Of a DNA stretch of 45,367 bases, positions 1 to 8,349 are shown piece after piece. Source of the DNA: Desulfitibacter sp. BRH_c19. Lineage in GTDB: Bacteria > Bacillota > DSM-16504 > Desulfitibacterales > Desulfitibacteraceae. The stretch covers positions 1 to 45,367 of the forward strand of contig LOER01000012.1 in assembly GCA_001515945.1 (NCBI GenBank). The letters are read 5' to 3'. The notes below the pieces were generated by a model that worked only from the letters and a program-made list of their open reading frames with translations, did no database searches and was not told the origin of the DNA. How positions within the stretch are numbered: the stretch's first letter is position 1; each line of letters begins with the position of its first letter. The position numbers were made by a program, and so were the translations under genes.

Positions 1-108
1 TTCATTGGTATTCTTTAATTCATTGGTATTCTTCGATTCATTGGTATTCTTTAATTCATTGGTATTCTTCGATTCATTGGTATTCTTCGATTCATTGGTA
101 TTCTTTGG
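1..108 (-). repeat. 18-bp in-frame tandem repeat inside fliK
   Basis: Six uninterrupted 18-bp copies (1-18, 19-36, 37-54, 55-72, 73-90, 91-108) that continue off the window. Units are identical except for positions 16-18, which alternate between TAA, CGA and TGG on the plus strand. On the coding strand each unit encodes a hexapeptide of the type S/L/P-K-N-T-N-E. Because 18 is a multiple of 3, copy-number change would lengthen or shorten the protein without a frameshift. Confidence 0.95.
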
Positions 109-567
109 TTCATCTGTAGCCCTTAGTTGATTATGTTTGACGAATTGATTAGTTAATCGCTTATCTATACTTTCCTTCTTATTTACCTGATGTCCATTCT
201 GGTCAGCCATTGCATGCCTTAAGTTAGATGTTTTCATTGTTCTTAAAGGTTTAGTCTTGTCAGGAAAATCTTTACTTAACTGATATCCTATCTGACCATG
301 GTCATCATCTGTCAATTTTTCGTTGTCGTTACCTATCTCATCCTCATCGCTTTCAACTTTTTCCTGGTTCTTAGTAGCATCATTGGCCTTCACCTTAAGA
401 GTACCTTTTGGCACCTCAGCTTTAGAAGTCTGGTCTTCATTTACTTTTGAGGAAAGCACCTCTGCAAACTCACCCTTGTGTGGATTATCAATTTTCATGC
501 TTTCATGTGAGTTTCCAGTTTGAGGTGTTTGAACTAGGCTATCAATAACGCAAATCATATTCTGCAT
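1..567 (-). CDS. fliK: FliK-like flagellar hook-length control protein, N-terminal part (cut by window edge)
   Basis: Open frame of 189 codons running off the left edge, so it is partial at its C-terminus. The ATG at 567 sits 3 nt from a strong AGGAGGTGAA ribosome site (571-580), with a second ATG three codons on. The visible part is hydrophilic, rich in K, D, E, N and S, and ends in a hexapeptide tandem repeat (E-S/L-K-N-T-N). No catalytic domain is expected here. FliK proteins have a poorly conserved, low-complexity N-terminal ruler region and a conserved C-terminal domain that interacts with FlhB; the latter would lie outside the window. The assignment rests mainly on position: last in flgB-flgC-fliE-F-G-H-I-J, where Firmicutes carry fliK (sometimes after ylxF). 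A YlxF/MotE-type protein is less likely because no membrane segment or coiled coil is seen. Confidence 0.7.
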   Translation of the reverse strand, partial: MQNMICVIDSLVQTPQTGNSHESMKIDNPHKGEFAEVLSSKVNEDQTSKAEVPKGTLKVKANDATKNQEKVESDEDEIGNDNEKLTDDDHGQIGYQLSKDFPDKTKPLRTMKTSNLRHAMADQNGHQVNKKESIDKRLTNQFVKHNQLRATDEPKNTNESKNTNESKNTNELKNTNESKNTNELKNTNE

Positions 568-611
568 TTTTTCACCTCCTCTCAATATCAACATTCTTAA
601 ACAACAATTCT

Positions 612-1052
612 TTAATTTTTCTTATTTTCCTCAAAAAACTTGTTTAATGCCATTTCATTTAATTCCATTAGCTCTTTGCGATCCATTTCTTTATAATAAA
701 TATTTTCCTGTTTACCCTTTAGCTTTTCAATAACCTTTCGGTCTCTACTTGCCTCAACAACCTCTACACGGCACTTATCAACTGTAAAAGATGCCTCTTT
801 TACAGCACTTGCTTGTTCATCAATGATTCCATCTAAATACTCCATGTAAGCTAGTTGATGGCCAAACATCAAAATGTTTACCTTCTTAGCAGGAGTGTTA
901 ATTGTACACAGCTTGTGCCGCCTTTGAGTAACTAACAGTTCTTCTTCTAAAATTCTTCTCTTATCCTGTACATGCGCTAATTTTTCTTTCTTTTTCTCTT
1001 CGATATTTTCTTTGTAGTTTAATAATTTTTGTAACGGAAATTGAAAATCCAT
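612..1052 (-). CDS. fliJ: FliJ, flagellar export chaperone/stalk protein
   Basis: 146 aa, almost entirely charged alpha-helix with heptad-like spacing, as expected for the antiparallel coiled coil of FliJ, which inserts into the FliI ATPase ring and links it to FlhA. The N-terminus M-D-F-Q-F-P-L-Q-K-L-L-N-Y-K is the usual FliJ opening (F-x-L-x-x-L-L-x-x-R/K). Preceded by GAGGAG 7 nt before the ATG. It follows fliI by 13 nt and precedes fliK by 44 nt, the normal Firmicute order. Sequence conservation in this family is low, so position carries part of the weight. Confidence 0.88.
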   Translation of the reverse strand: MDFQFPLQKLLNYKENIEEKKKEKLAHVQDKRRILEEELLVTQRRHKLCTINTPAKKVNILMFGHQLAYMEYLDGIIDEQASAVKEASFTVDKCRVEVVEASRDRKVIEKLKGKQENIYYKEMDRKELMELNEMALNKFFEENKKN

Positions 1053-1065
1053 TTTTTGTTCTCCT

Positions 1066-2382
1066 CTACCCTTGATTAATTAGCCCTGTCATTAAATTCC
1101 TTGTCTCATTATAAGGGTAAACCTCATTAATATCCTGGCAAAGAAGCTGGTTAATCTTATCATTCAATGCTATTGCTTTGTCTATTTTCGGATTAGAACC
1201 CTTCACATAGGCACCTATGCTTATTAAATCTTCATTTTGTCTATATACTGCAAGATTAGTCCTGATTTCACCAGCAGTGGATTGCTGTGTGTCATCAACA
1301 ATGTTGACCATGAGGCGACTAATGCTATCAAGAACGTCTATTGCTGGGAAGTGGTTTCTTGCTGCTAGTTCCCGAGACAGTACAATATGTCCATCTAATA
1401 TACCTCTTACAGCATCAGCTATTGGTTCATTAAAATCGTCACCATCTACTAGCACATTATAAAGTGCGGTAATTGAACCCTTCTTGGTGTTACCTGACCT
1501 TTCAAGAAGCTTCGGCAAAAGCGCAAAAACTGATGGAGTGTAGCCTTTAGTTGTTGGTGGTTCCCCAACAGCCAGCCCTACTTCCCTCTGGGCCATAGCA
1601 AATCTAGTAACTGAATCCATCATAAGCATTACCTTTTTCCCTTGATCTCTAAAGTACTCTGCAATCGCATGGACAATAAAGGACCCTTTAATTCTCAACA
1701 AAGCAGGTTGGTCTGATGTAACTACTACAACTACAGACCTTTGCAAGCCTTCCTTACCAAGATCCTTTTCAATAAATTCAAGTACCTCCCTTCCTCTTTC
1801 TCCTATTAGACCAATAACATTTATATCTGCAGAGCTCTTTCTGGCAATCATCCCCATTAGAGTACTCTTACCAACACCACTACCTGAAAATATACCAATT
1901 CTTTGACCTTCTCCTAGCGTAAGAAATCCATCTATTGCCTTGATGCCTGTAGTAAGTATGCTACTGATAGCTTTTCTGTCCAATGGATTTGGTGGTTTAG
2001 CAATAACAGGATAGAAGTCATTAATTCCATTTAATGAGCTTGCATCTAATGTATTACCAAGACCATCCAATACTTTGCCTAAGAGACCATCCCCAACAGG
2101 TATTCTGTGGTTTTTTCCTGTAGAGTAAACCCGGCATCCAGGCGATATCCCTTTAAAGTCTCCTAGTGGCATCAATAGTGTGTAATAATCTTTAAAACCA
2201 ACCACTTCTGTAAGAACACTCTCATCGAGTACCATTACATGACAAATCTCACCAATAAATGCTTTAATGCCTTTGACTTCTATGGTCAATCCTATTACTC
2301 TTGCAACCTTGCCAATAAAAGAGTATGGAGTAATACCAGATATTTTATTAATCTGCTTTTGTAGATTGACTGAACTACCCAA
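1066..2382 (-). CDS. fliI: FliI, flagellum-specific export ATPase
   Basis: ATPase of the flagellar type III export apparatus, homologous to the F1 beta subunit. Walker A GSGVGKST lies near residue 170, followed by GLIGERGREV (catalytic Glu region) and VMLMMDSVTRFAMAQRE containing the Walker B aspartate. The longest frame begins with a TTG at 2421 inside fliH. I prefer the TTG at 2382, which has GGGAG 8 nt upstream, starts 1 nt after the fliH stop, and gives 438 aa, the usual FliI length. The near-abutting stop and start suggest translational coupling to fliH. The C-terminal region corresponds to the export-substrate-binding domain. Confidence 0.95.
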   Translation of the reverse strand: MGSSVNLQKQINKISGITPYSFIGKVARVIGLTIEVKGIKAFIGEICHVMVLDESVLTEVVGFKDYYTLLMPLGDFKGISPGCRVYSTGKNHRIPVGDGLLGKVLDGLGNTLDASSLNGINDFYPVIAKPPNPLDRKAISSILTTGIKAIDGFLTLGEGQRIGIFSGSGVGKSTLMGMIARKSSADINVIGLIGERGREVLEFIEKDLGKEGLQRSVVVVVTSDQPALLRIKGSFIVHAIAEYFRDQGKKVMLMMDSVTRFAMAQREVGLAVGEPPTTKGYTPSVFALLPKLLERSGNTKKGSITALYNVLVDGDDFNEPIADAVRGILDGHIVLSRELAARNHFPAIDVLDSISRLMVNIVDDTQQSTAGEIRTNLAVYRQNEDLISIGAYVKGSNPKIDKAIALNDKINQLLCQDINEVYPYNETRNLMTGLINQG

Positions 2383-2383
2383 A

Positions 2384-3082
2384 TCATTCAGCTCCCAATA
2401 TGGCAATGCCCATATTTTCAAGTTGTGCCTTTAACCCTGCATCTATCAGGCCATTTTCACTTTCAAGCATGCAGCTGCCCTGGGATAAACCACTTTCATC
2501 AATGATATACACTCTGCAGTATTCACCTAAAGCTTCCTGGATCTCAGTTTTTCTTTGTCGTAATAAATATCCATCTTCAGGGTTAACAAATATAGTAATC
2601 TGATCAGCCTGTCTAAAATGGCTACATGCTTCTTTAACAATATCAACAATGGTTTCAGGTGCAAGCGAAAGCTGTTTAACTATAATTTTTTCTGCTATTG
2701 AAATAGCAAGTCTTGATAAATCCTTTTCTAAATCCTTGATAATTGTTTCTCGCATTTCATATGTTTCCAAAAGCGCTTTTTTGATCTCTTCATATCTTAT
2801 TAGAGCCTCTAATCTAGCCTTTTCCATCCCTTCGTGGTAACCTTGTTGCTGTCCAATTTCATAACCTTCATCCAGCTTATTCTTTAACTGTTCTTCAGCA
2901 CTTTGCAATATCTCTTGCGCTTTGTTTTTTGCATCTTCTATTACTGTTGAAGCTTCTTTTTCAGCAGTATTTAAGACTGGGTCTATGTCTATAGCCTTTC
3001 GTTCATCAAGATAACTTTCTCTTGATGAAGCTTCAATTAACACTTCATTATTTATACAGGGTGTCTTAAGTAATTTAGACAA
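2384..3082 (-). CDS. fliH: FliH, negative regulator/stator of the export ATPase
   Basis: About 232 aa. Central residues 45-130 are a charged helical segment (EKEASTVIEDAKNKAQEIL type) like the FliH/F-ATPase b-subunit stalk. The C-terminal part (ISIAEKIIVKQL...) matches the FliH/YscL globular domain that binds the FliI N-terminus. The longest frame starts at a GTG at 3100 with no usable ribosome site. ATG 3091 is also possible, but the TTG at 3082 (M-S-K-L-L-K) has AGAGG about 9 nt upstream and a typical FliH beginning. It overlaps the end of fliG by 8 nt, so coupling is likely. Confidence 0.88.
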   Translation of the reverse strand: MSKLLKTPCINNEVLIEASSRESYLDERKAIDIDPVLNTAEKEASTVIEDAKNKAQEILQSAEEQLKNKLDEGYEIGQQQGYHEGMEKARLEALIRYEEIKKALLETYEMRETIIKDLEKDLSRLAISIAEKIIVKQLSLAPETIVDIVKEACSHFRQADQITIFVNPEDGYLLRQRKTEIQEALGEYCRVYIIDESGLSQGSCMLESENGLIDAGLKAQLENMGIAILGAE

Positions 3083-4085
3083 CGATAGCATCCTCTCCAC
3101 CGCGGGATATAATTATTTCTCCTGCTTCGTCCAGCCTTCTGATAACCTGAACAATTTTCTGCTGAGCCTCTTCCACTTCTCTTAACCTAACAGGCCCTAA
3201 CATTTCTATGTCCTCGGCAAGCATTTCCCCGGCCCTCTTTGATAGATTCTTAAGTACCCTATCAGTAACTTCTGTGCTCGACCCTTTAAGGGCATAGGCC
3301 AAATCTTTAAAGTCAATTTCTCGAAGAACTCTACGAATTGATTGATCATCTAGGGTAATAATATCTTCAAATACAAACATCCTTTTTCGAATTTCTTCAA
3401 CTAACTCCTGATCTTCTCTTTCAAGCTCTTCCAGAATACTCTTTTCTGTACCTCTATCAACCCTGTTTAAAATATCTACAAGGGTATCAATGCCACCAGC
3501 TACTGTAAAATCTTGATTTACTACAGAAGATAATTTCTTTTCCAATACTCCTTCTACTTCTTTTAGCATTTCCGGAGAGGTCCTCTCCATAGTGGCAATT
3601 CTTCTTGTAATATCTGTTTGCATTTCTTCTGGAAGTGAACTTAAAACTATTGCGGCTTGATCAGGTTGTAAATATGAAAGTATTAGTGAAATAGTTTGTG
3701 GGTGTTCATTATTTATAAAGTTTACAAGCTGTTTTGGATCGGTCTTTCTCAATAGATTAAAGGGTTTTATTCTAGATGCTTCTGTTAACCTTTTTATCAA
3801 CTCAGTAGCCTTTTGAGGTCCAAGCGCCTTCTCCAAAACCTCTCTAGCATATTTAATTCCGCCGGAAGCAATATAGGTCTGGGCCTCATGAAGTACTAGG
3901 AACTCTTCAAAAATTTTCTTCTTCACTTCAGGATCCACATTAGTTATATTTGCAATCTCTGAACCGATTCTCTCGATATCCTCTTCTCTGAAATTTTTGA
4001 GTACTTTTGAGGATACATCAGGGCCCAGAGCAATTAGTAAAATAGCTATTTTTTTTATTCCTGTTAACTTACCTTCCTTACTCAC
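3075..4085 (-). CDS. fliG: FliG, flagellar motor switch protein
   Basis: Rotor/switch protein of the C-ring; its C-terminal domain meets the MotA stator and it binds FliF and FliM. About 336 aa, standard length. The N-terminus K-K-I-A-I-L-L-I-A-L-G is typical. The EHPQT motif (middle domain, about residue 125) and the charged C-terminal motor domain (DLAYALKGSS..DRVLKNLSKRA) are both present. The start chosen is GTG at 4085, 6 nt after AGGTAGGTG; the longer frame begins at GTG 4094. Sits 31 nt after fliF. Confidence 0.96.
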   Translation of the reverse strand: MSKEGKLTGIKKIAILLIALGPDVSSKVLKNFREEDIERIGSEIANITNVDPEVKKKIFEEFLVLHEAQTYIASGGIKYAREVLEKALGPQKATELIKRLTEASRIKPFNLLRKTDPKQLVNFINNEHPQTISLILSYLQPDQAAIVLSSLPEEMQTDITRRIATMERTSPEMLKEVEGVLEKKLSSVVNQDFTVAGGIDTLVDILNRVDRGTEKSILEELEREDQELVEEIRKRMFVFEDIITLDDQSIRRVLREIDFKDLAYALKGSSTEVTDRVLKNLSKRAGEMLAEDIEMLGPVRLREVEEAQQKIVQVIRRLDEAGEIIISRGGEDAIVV

Positions 4086-4116
4086 CAAATACACCTACCT
4101 AAACTCGTAAAATAAT

Positions 4117-5646
4117 TTAGTCTTCCATAAGCCATTGTCTCAATAGCGCTGCTGTTTCTTCTGGTTTGTCTTTTGCTACCTTCTGTACCTTTTCCTGTTT
4201 TTTGACTGATTCTTCCTTTGGTTTAGGAGGCTCAATTTCCTCTTCCATTTGTCCTACTGGAATTGGTCTTTGCAAAACCGGGTCCGTCTTAAATGCTTCT
4301 CCAAGGGTTTTAACAATTATTACTAATAATATGAAACCTAATATTGCAGCTAAAGCTCTAAACCCCCAGCCTATATATGTTTTCATCTGTTCTTCTTTCC
4401 TCTGTTGCAAAGAGGTTACTGTCATCTGCGCCTCAGCTTCCTGTAATGCTGTTTTATCAAACTCCATGCTCATTACTGCAATCTGGTCTCCCCGTTCAGG
4501 ATTAAAACCTATTGCAGCACCAACAACTTGACGGATTGATTCAACCATTTCATCTGTAAGTGTACCGTCAATGGCAACTGCAGTTGATAAGGAAATAAGT
4601 CTACCTGGTGCATAAACAACAGTTTCCTGAAGCTGATCCAACTCATAGTTGGTGACTCTTTCAGATATAGTACTACCACTATCACCGCTTTCCAATTCAG
4701 GATAAGTTGTACCCAAATCTTGAAGGTTATCCTCTCCTACAACTCCACCTTCAGCATTGTTAATATGTTGTTCATCAATTATTTCTTCACTTCTAATATG
4801 TGATTCGCCAAACTCAATTCTAGTAACTTCACGCCGATCATAATCAAGCTCTGCTGTCACCATGGTAACAGCTTGACCATTACCCAGCATCGGCCGCAAA
4901 AGATTTTCTACTTTCTGTTCTAAATCTTTTTCAAATTTTCTTTTTTGCTCAAACTGTTTTCCTTGTGAAACCATTAAACTTCCACTATCATCAAACAGCC
5001 CTTCACTTAGGATAATTCCTTGTGTATCAATAATATTTACGTTCTCGACTGCTAACCTCTCTACACTTCCTGAAACAAGATTTACTATGGCCATTACCTG
5101 GTCTGGGCGTAAAGTAGCCATTGGAGCAAGCTTTACAACTATAGAAGCAGATGCTTTTCCCTGGTCTCTAATAAATAGACTCTGTTCGGGAATAACTAGA
5201 TGAACCCTCGCTTGTTCTACTGCCTCAAGCTGTATAACTGTCCTTCTAAGCTCCTCCTGTAGTGCTCTCTGATAATTAAGCTGCCTTTCAAAATCAGTAA
5301 TTCCCAATTTACTCTCGTCAAATAGCTCAAAACCTGTACCACCAGAAGCAATTACCCCTGAAGCAGCTAATTGTAGACGCAAATCATAGACTTGATTTGC
5401 AGGAACCAAGATAGTAGTACCTTGATTCGCTAATTGATAAGGGACACCCATCTCTTGTATTTTATTCACAACTTCCCCTGCTGCCGTTGGTTCCATGCCA
5501 GTAAACAGTTCAGCATATTCAACCTTTGTAAACCACTGTACAAAAAAACCAGCAGATAGAAATACTGCTATGGTCATAACAATAAAGATAGTCTTTTGTG
5601 TTTTTGTTAAGGCTTTCCATTTTGCACTAATAACTGATAAATTCAT
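4117..5646 (-). CDS. fliF: FliF, MS-ring protein
   Basis: Forms the membrane MS-ring, the base of the flagellar basal body. 509 aa with one transmembrane helix near residues 21-40 and a second near 425-450, and ring-building motifs between them (QVRVHLVIP-type segment; periplasmic low-complexity loop rich in D/E/G/S). The charged C-terminus ending in LLRQWLMED is the FliG-binding tail. The longest frame begins at TTG 5667, only 2 nt from GGAG, so the ATG at 5646 with GGGGG 11 nt upstream is preferred. It is 61 nt downstream of fliE. Confidence 0.96.
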   Translation of the reverse strand: MNLSVISAKWKALTKTQKTIFIVMTIAVFLSAGFFVQWFTKVEYAELFTGMEPTAAGEVVNKIQEMGVPYQLANQGTTILVPANQVYDLRLQLAASGVIASGGTGFELFDESKLGITDFERQLNYQRALQEELRRTVIQLEAVEQARVHLVIPEQSLFIRDQGKASASIVVKLAPMATLRPDQVMAIVNLVSGSVERLAVENVNIIDTQGIILSEGLFDDSGSLMVSQGKQFEQKRKFEKDLEQKVENLLRPMLGNGQAVTMVTAELDYDRREVTRIEFGESHIRSEEIIDEQHINNAEGGVVGEDNLQDLGTTYPELESGDSGSTISERVTNYELDQLQETVVYAPGRLISLSTAVAIDGTLTDEMVESIRQVVGAAIGFNPERGDQIAVMSMEFDKTALQEAEAQMTVTSLQQRKEEQMKTYIGWGFRALAAILGFILLVIIVKTLGEAFKTDPVLQRPIPVGQMEEEIEPPKPKEESVKKQEKVQKVAKDKPEETAALLRQWLMED

Positions 5647-5707
5647 TGCTATTCTAACCCCCAACAAATCTCCATTGTTAACGAATATATATGGAAAGTA
5701 TTAATCA

Positions 5708-6004
5708 TTATATCTGCATCTTACTTATTTCCTGATATGCTTCAATTAGCTTATTTCTTATTTGTAATGTAAGCTGCATTGCTAGTTCTGCCTTTTCAGT
5801 TGCTATCATAACTTCATGTAACTCCACATCATCACCTACTGCCATTCTCTGTGTCAATACATCAGCTTCTATCTGTAATTCATTGGTTTTATTTAAATTT
5901 TCCTTTAAAAAGCTAGCAAAACTACCTAGTTCAACCTTAGGTTTATTATTAGTTGCTACATTAGGTAAGCTCAATGGTTGTACTTGAAATAATGAAACTT
6001 TCAT
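5708..6004 (-). CDS. fliE: FliE, hook-basal body junction protein
   Basis: 98 aa. FliE joins the MS-ring to the proximal rod and is an early export substrate. The conserved segment F-A-S-F-L-K-E-N-L (about 27-36) and the C-terminal helix with HEVMIATEKAELAMQLTLQIRNKLIEAYQEI are the family signature, including the ending Y-Q-E-I-S/M-x-M-Q-I. Directly follows flgC by 8 nt, the invariant order flgB-flgC-fliE. Confidence 0.95.
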   Translation of the reverse strand: MKVSLFQVQPLSLPNVATNNKPKVELGSFASFLKENLNKTNELQIEADVLTQRMAVGDDVELHEVMIATEKAELAMQLTLQIRNKLIEAYQEISKMQI

Positions 6005-6012
6005 TTACTTTT

Positions 6013-6441
6013 TTAGCCCCTTCCTATTTCCAAGGCCTTTAAGGCCATGGCTTTTGTAGCATTTAAAACTGTAACATTCGCTTCATAACCTCTTGTTGCT
6101 GTAATCATGTCTGCCATTTCTATTACTAAGTCAACATTGGGCATTGCAACAAAGCCTTTTTCATCGGCATCAGGATGGTTCGGATTATATACCATTTTGG
6201 GAGGGGATTGGTCTCTAACAATAGCTCCAACTTCTACGCCTTTTGTTTCATAAGTTCTACCGTTACTATTCAACTCCCTAGATAGTTTTTCTTTAAATAC
6301 TGCTGCTCTTTTTTGATAAGGTCCACCGTCAGGAGATCTAGTTGTGCTTGCATTTGCAATGTTGTTAGCCACTATATCTAATCTAAGCCTTTCAGCTGTG
6401 AGTCCGCTTGCACTAATATTTAGAGTATTAAACAATTTCAT
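6013..6441 (-). CDS. flgC: FlgC, proximal rod protein
   Basis: 142 aa rod protein with the N-terminal flg_bb_rod motif (ISASGLTAERLRLDIVANNIANAST) and the C-terminal motif ending EANVTVLNATKAMALKALEIGRG, both used for helical packing in the axial structure. Normal length for FlgC. Starts at ATG 6441 with AGAAGG upstream; only 2 nt separate it from flgB. No signal peptide, as expected for a type III export substrate. Confidence 0.96.
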   Translation of the reverse strand: MKLFNTLNISASGLTAERLRLDIVANNIANASTTRSPDGGPYQKRAAVFKEKLSRELNSNGRTYETKGVEVGAIVRDQSPPKMVYNPNHPDADEKGFVAMPNVDLVIEMADMITATRGYEANVTVLNATKAMALKALEIGRG

Positions 6442-6443
6442 CT

Positions 6444-6854
6444 TTACCTTCTCCCTTCAGAAATTGTATGTTTTAATAAGCTTATTCTTTTATTCAATTG
6501 AGAAATAAGACTGTTATAGTAAAGTGAATTAGCAGCCATTTTAGTCATTTCTTGATCCAAGTCAACGTTATTCCTATCCATTCTCATGCTTTGGAATTCA
6601 TTTCGAAGTACTCTTGGCTCAACTTTCAATAAGGTAGGATATTTAAGTATATGGTCAGGATGGGTTCTAGACATCTGAACTTTGTCGGACTTAACTAGTG
6701 CAGCTCTCAACTCATTCTCAAAGCTAACCTCTTTCTTCTTATAACCTGGTGTATTAACGTTAGCAATATTGTTGGCAATGGTATTTTGCCTAGCTGAAGA
6801 ACCATCAAGACCCTTTTGCAAAGTAACTAAAACATCACTCTTAAAAACATCCAT
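6444..6854 (-). CDS. flgB: FlgB, proximal rod protein; first gene of the early flagellar operon
   Basis: 136 aa rod protein with the motif QNTIANNIANVNTPGYKKKEVSFENEL near residues 22-48. The open frame extends upstream to 6890, but ATG 6854 has a strong GGGAGGAAG 4 nt before it and gives the usual N-terminus (M-D-V-F-K-S-D-V). It is the first gene after the c-di-GMP-I riboswitch and terminator at 7001-7145. Its transcription, and that of the fli genes behind it, therefore probably depends on read-through. Confidence 0.95.
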   Translation of the reverse strand: MDVFKSDVLVTLQKGLDGSSARQNTIANNIANVNTPGYKKKEVSFENELRAALVKSDKVQMSRTHPDHILKYPTLLKVEPRVLRNEFQSMRMDRNNVDLDQEMTKMAANSLYYNSLISQLNKRISLLKHTISEGRR

Positions 6855-7000
6855 TAAACTTCCTCCCATATAACAGTTTTTGCAAACCATAAACTGTCAG
6901 GATAGGCACAAAAACGCCTTAAAAACCAATTATGTCCAATAGAGATAAATTCAACAAATTTAACAAATTTCCTGCAAAATCTGACATCTTTTTTTCAAAC

Positions 7001-7046
7001 AAAAAAACCTACCAATTGCTAGATAAAGCAAAGGCAGGATAGGTTT
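7001..7046 (-). terminator. Intrinsic terminator of the flgB-operon riboswitch (expression platform)
   Basis: On the minus strand AAACCTATCC (7037-7046) pairs with GGTAGGTTT (7005-7013), one bulged base, with an inner TTGC/GCAA stem, followed by a run of seven T. It lies between the c-di-GMP aptamer and flgB. Two parts of its left arm can pair with the aptamer instead: AACCT with AGGTT at the aptamer 3' end, and CTTTGC with the conserved GCAAAG. Confidence 0.85.
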
Positions 7047-7057
7047 ATTCAACCCAC

Positions 7058-7145
7058 ACTTTGCAACCTGGCAATCATGGTTCATAAATTAGAACGTTAG
7101 ACCCAAGGCTTTGCGTCACCACCTTTCAATGGTTTTGCCCTCAAT
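7058..7145 (-). promoter_or_regulatory. c-di-GMP-I (GEMM) riboswitch aptamer upstream of flgB
   Basis: The minus strand contains the hallmark GEMM-I string: GGGCAAA, a CC...GAAA...GG hairpin with the GAAA tetraloop, then GACGCAAAGCC, GGGTCTAA, a variable hairpin and GATTGCCAGGTTGC at the 3' end. This is the same arrangement as the Vc2-type aptamer that binds cyclic di-GMP. It is followed by a terminator and then flgB, the arrangement described for the flagellar operon of Clostridioides difficile, where c-di-GMP causes termination. The off-switch polarity here is inference from the expression platform. I could not identify a clear promoter between 7146 and 7230. Confidence 0.93.
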
Positions 7146-7230
7146 ATTCAATATTTTACAGACAGTATTCTACATTAAACTTCATATTCCTTTTAATTTA
7201 TACCACATTTTGTAAAAAGATCTAAGAAAT

Positions 7231-7254
7231 ATAAAAAGTGGCTTTTAGCCACTT
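7231..7254 (-). terminator. Terminator after the FlgN-like gene
   Basis: Perfect 8-bp stem AAGTGGCT/AGCCACTT (7236-7243 with 7247-7254), 3-nt loop, followed on the minus strand by TTTTTAT. It closes the upstream transcription unit (7283-8326) and so separates it from the riboswitch-controlled flgB operon. Confidence 0.85.
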
Positions 7255-7282
7255 CCCTTAAAAATTACCGTGGATCTGAATT

Positions 7283-7693
7283 CTACACAGTTCCAAGCAA
7301 TCCTTTATTACTATCTATTTTTGCCTGAAGCATATCTACATTATCATAAGTTATCTGCTTCCCATTTTCCAGATTCGAACGCATGTTATTAATTTCCGTC
7401 AAAATGCTAAACAGGCTACTATTTGGAATTCTATCAACTATCTGCTTATCAAATCGTTCTATACCTAATATTTTAACAATATCTTCTTTAAACTCTTCAG
7501 ATTGATCTCCTAATCGCTCCCTTAATTCAATTAAGTCATTTATTTCACTTAATAAAAGATTGAGCTCATTCCATTTTTCAGATTGTATTAGATCCTGTTG
7601 CCTAGTAAGAGCCTGATTTATTTGCTTTAAAATGTCATTTTGTCTATAAAGAATTTGTAAATACTGTTGTAATATGTTATTTAAGGTAGTCAT
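7283..7693 (-). CDS. Small coiled-coil protein, possible FlgN/FliT-type flagellar chaperone
   Basis: 136 aa, soluble, no signal peptide or membrane segment. It is predicted to be almost all helix with many Q, N, E, L and I residues. The pattern ILYRQNDILKQINQALTRQQDLIQSEKWNELNLLLSEINDLI resembles the first helices of FlgN-family chaperones, which protect hook-associated proteins before export, but no residue is diagnostic. AGGTGG lies 7 nt before the ATG. It is about 100 nt downstream of the sigma-D-driven gene 7796-8326 and probably co-transcribed, which supports a late flagellar role. A true flgN lies at 20321-20818. Confidence 0.55.
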   Translation of the reverse strand: MTTLNNILQQYLQILYRQNDILKQINQALTRQQDLIQSEKWNELNLLLSEINDLIELRERLGDQSEEFKEDIVKILGIERFDKQIVDRIPNSSLFSILTEINNMRSNLENGKQITYDNVDMLQAKIDSNKGLLGTV

Positions 7694-7795
7694 AACTAGA
7701 CCACCTTTTCATCTGCAAGCAATAAAGCATACAACCCTTCCTCCTCATCTCAGCCAGGATTCCACTTACACAATTAATATAATGTAAATCAATTA

Positions 7796-8326
7796 TTATA
7801 TATCCTTTTCCCACTTGTCAAGCTTTTCTATAATTAAATCATAGGTTTTTTGTGAGACTTCCGGTAACTCACCAAGGATATCTTTTGCTTGCTTAAATCC
7901 CTCTTCTATGGCGCCCCTTAACACTTCAATTTTTGATTTATCACCACCACTAATCGCAATAGCAAAGTCTACAATGCGATTACTAACAGCTTCTGCTCCT
8001 AAAGGTCCATCGTCGTGGATGAGCTTTGAGGCTTCCATCCTTAGACTTTCTTCATGGGCACTTTTTTTCTGTCCATCGACTCGTCCTTGATTATCTATAA
8101 GTTCCATGACAATTCTTAGTAGGGTTTCATAAGCCTTTTCACTTTCATTCCTTAATATCTCTATTGAGATCTGATCACTCTTTGTAACCTTTCCGTATGT
8201 AACATTTTGATTAGTTGCTGAAACATATTTTTTCTGATTTCCATTTTTACTTTCAGTCTTATTTTTTGGAACAGCATCTTTACTAGAAGAGTAAATATTT
8301 GTAGGGTAAGCTGATTGAATCTTCAT
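7796..8326 (-). CDS. Uncharacterised protein under a sigma-D promoter, likely flagellar-regulon member
   Basis: 176 aa, no membrane segment. The first 60 residues are polar and probably disordered. The C-terminal part holds what looks like a conserved module: DGPLGAEAVSNRIVDFAIAI, GGDKSKIEVLRGAIEEGF, then L-P-E-V-S-Q-K-T-Y-D. I recall similar C-terminal modules in uncharacterised clostridial proteins but cannot name the family with certainty. ATG 8326 is preferred over 8344 because GGAG lies 8 nt upstream. A perfect sigma-D promoter (8350-8376) ends 24 nt before the start, so it is probably expressed with flagellin and the hook-filament genes. Confidence 0.75.
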   Translation of the reverse strand: MKIQSAYPTNIYSSSKDAVPKNKTESKNGNQKKYVSATNQNVTYGKVTKSDQISIEILRNESEKAYETLLRIVMELIDNQGRVDGQKKSAHEESLRMEASKLIHDDGPLGAEAVSNRIVDFAIAISGGDKSKIEVLRGAIEEGFKQAKDILGELPEVSQKTYDLIIEKLDKWEKDI

Positions 8327-8349
8327 ATTCCCATCTCCATTCAAAATAT

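Noticed and set aside
1-108. Regular repeats at the left edge that might be a CRISPR array
   Set aside because: Units are 18 bp, directly adjacent with no unique spacers, and in frame with an open reading frame.
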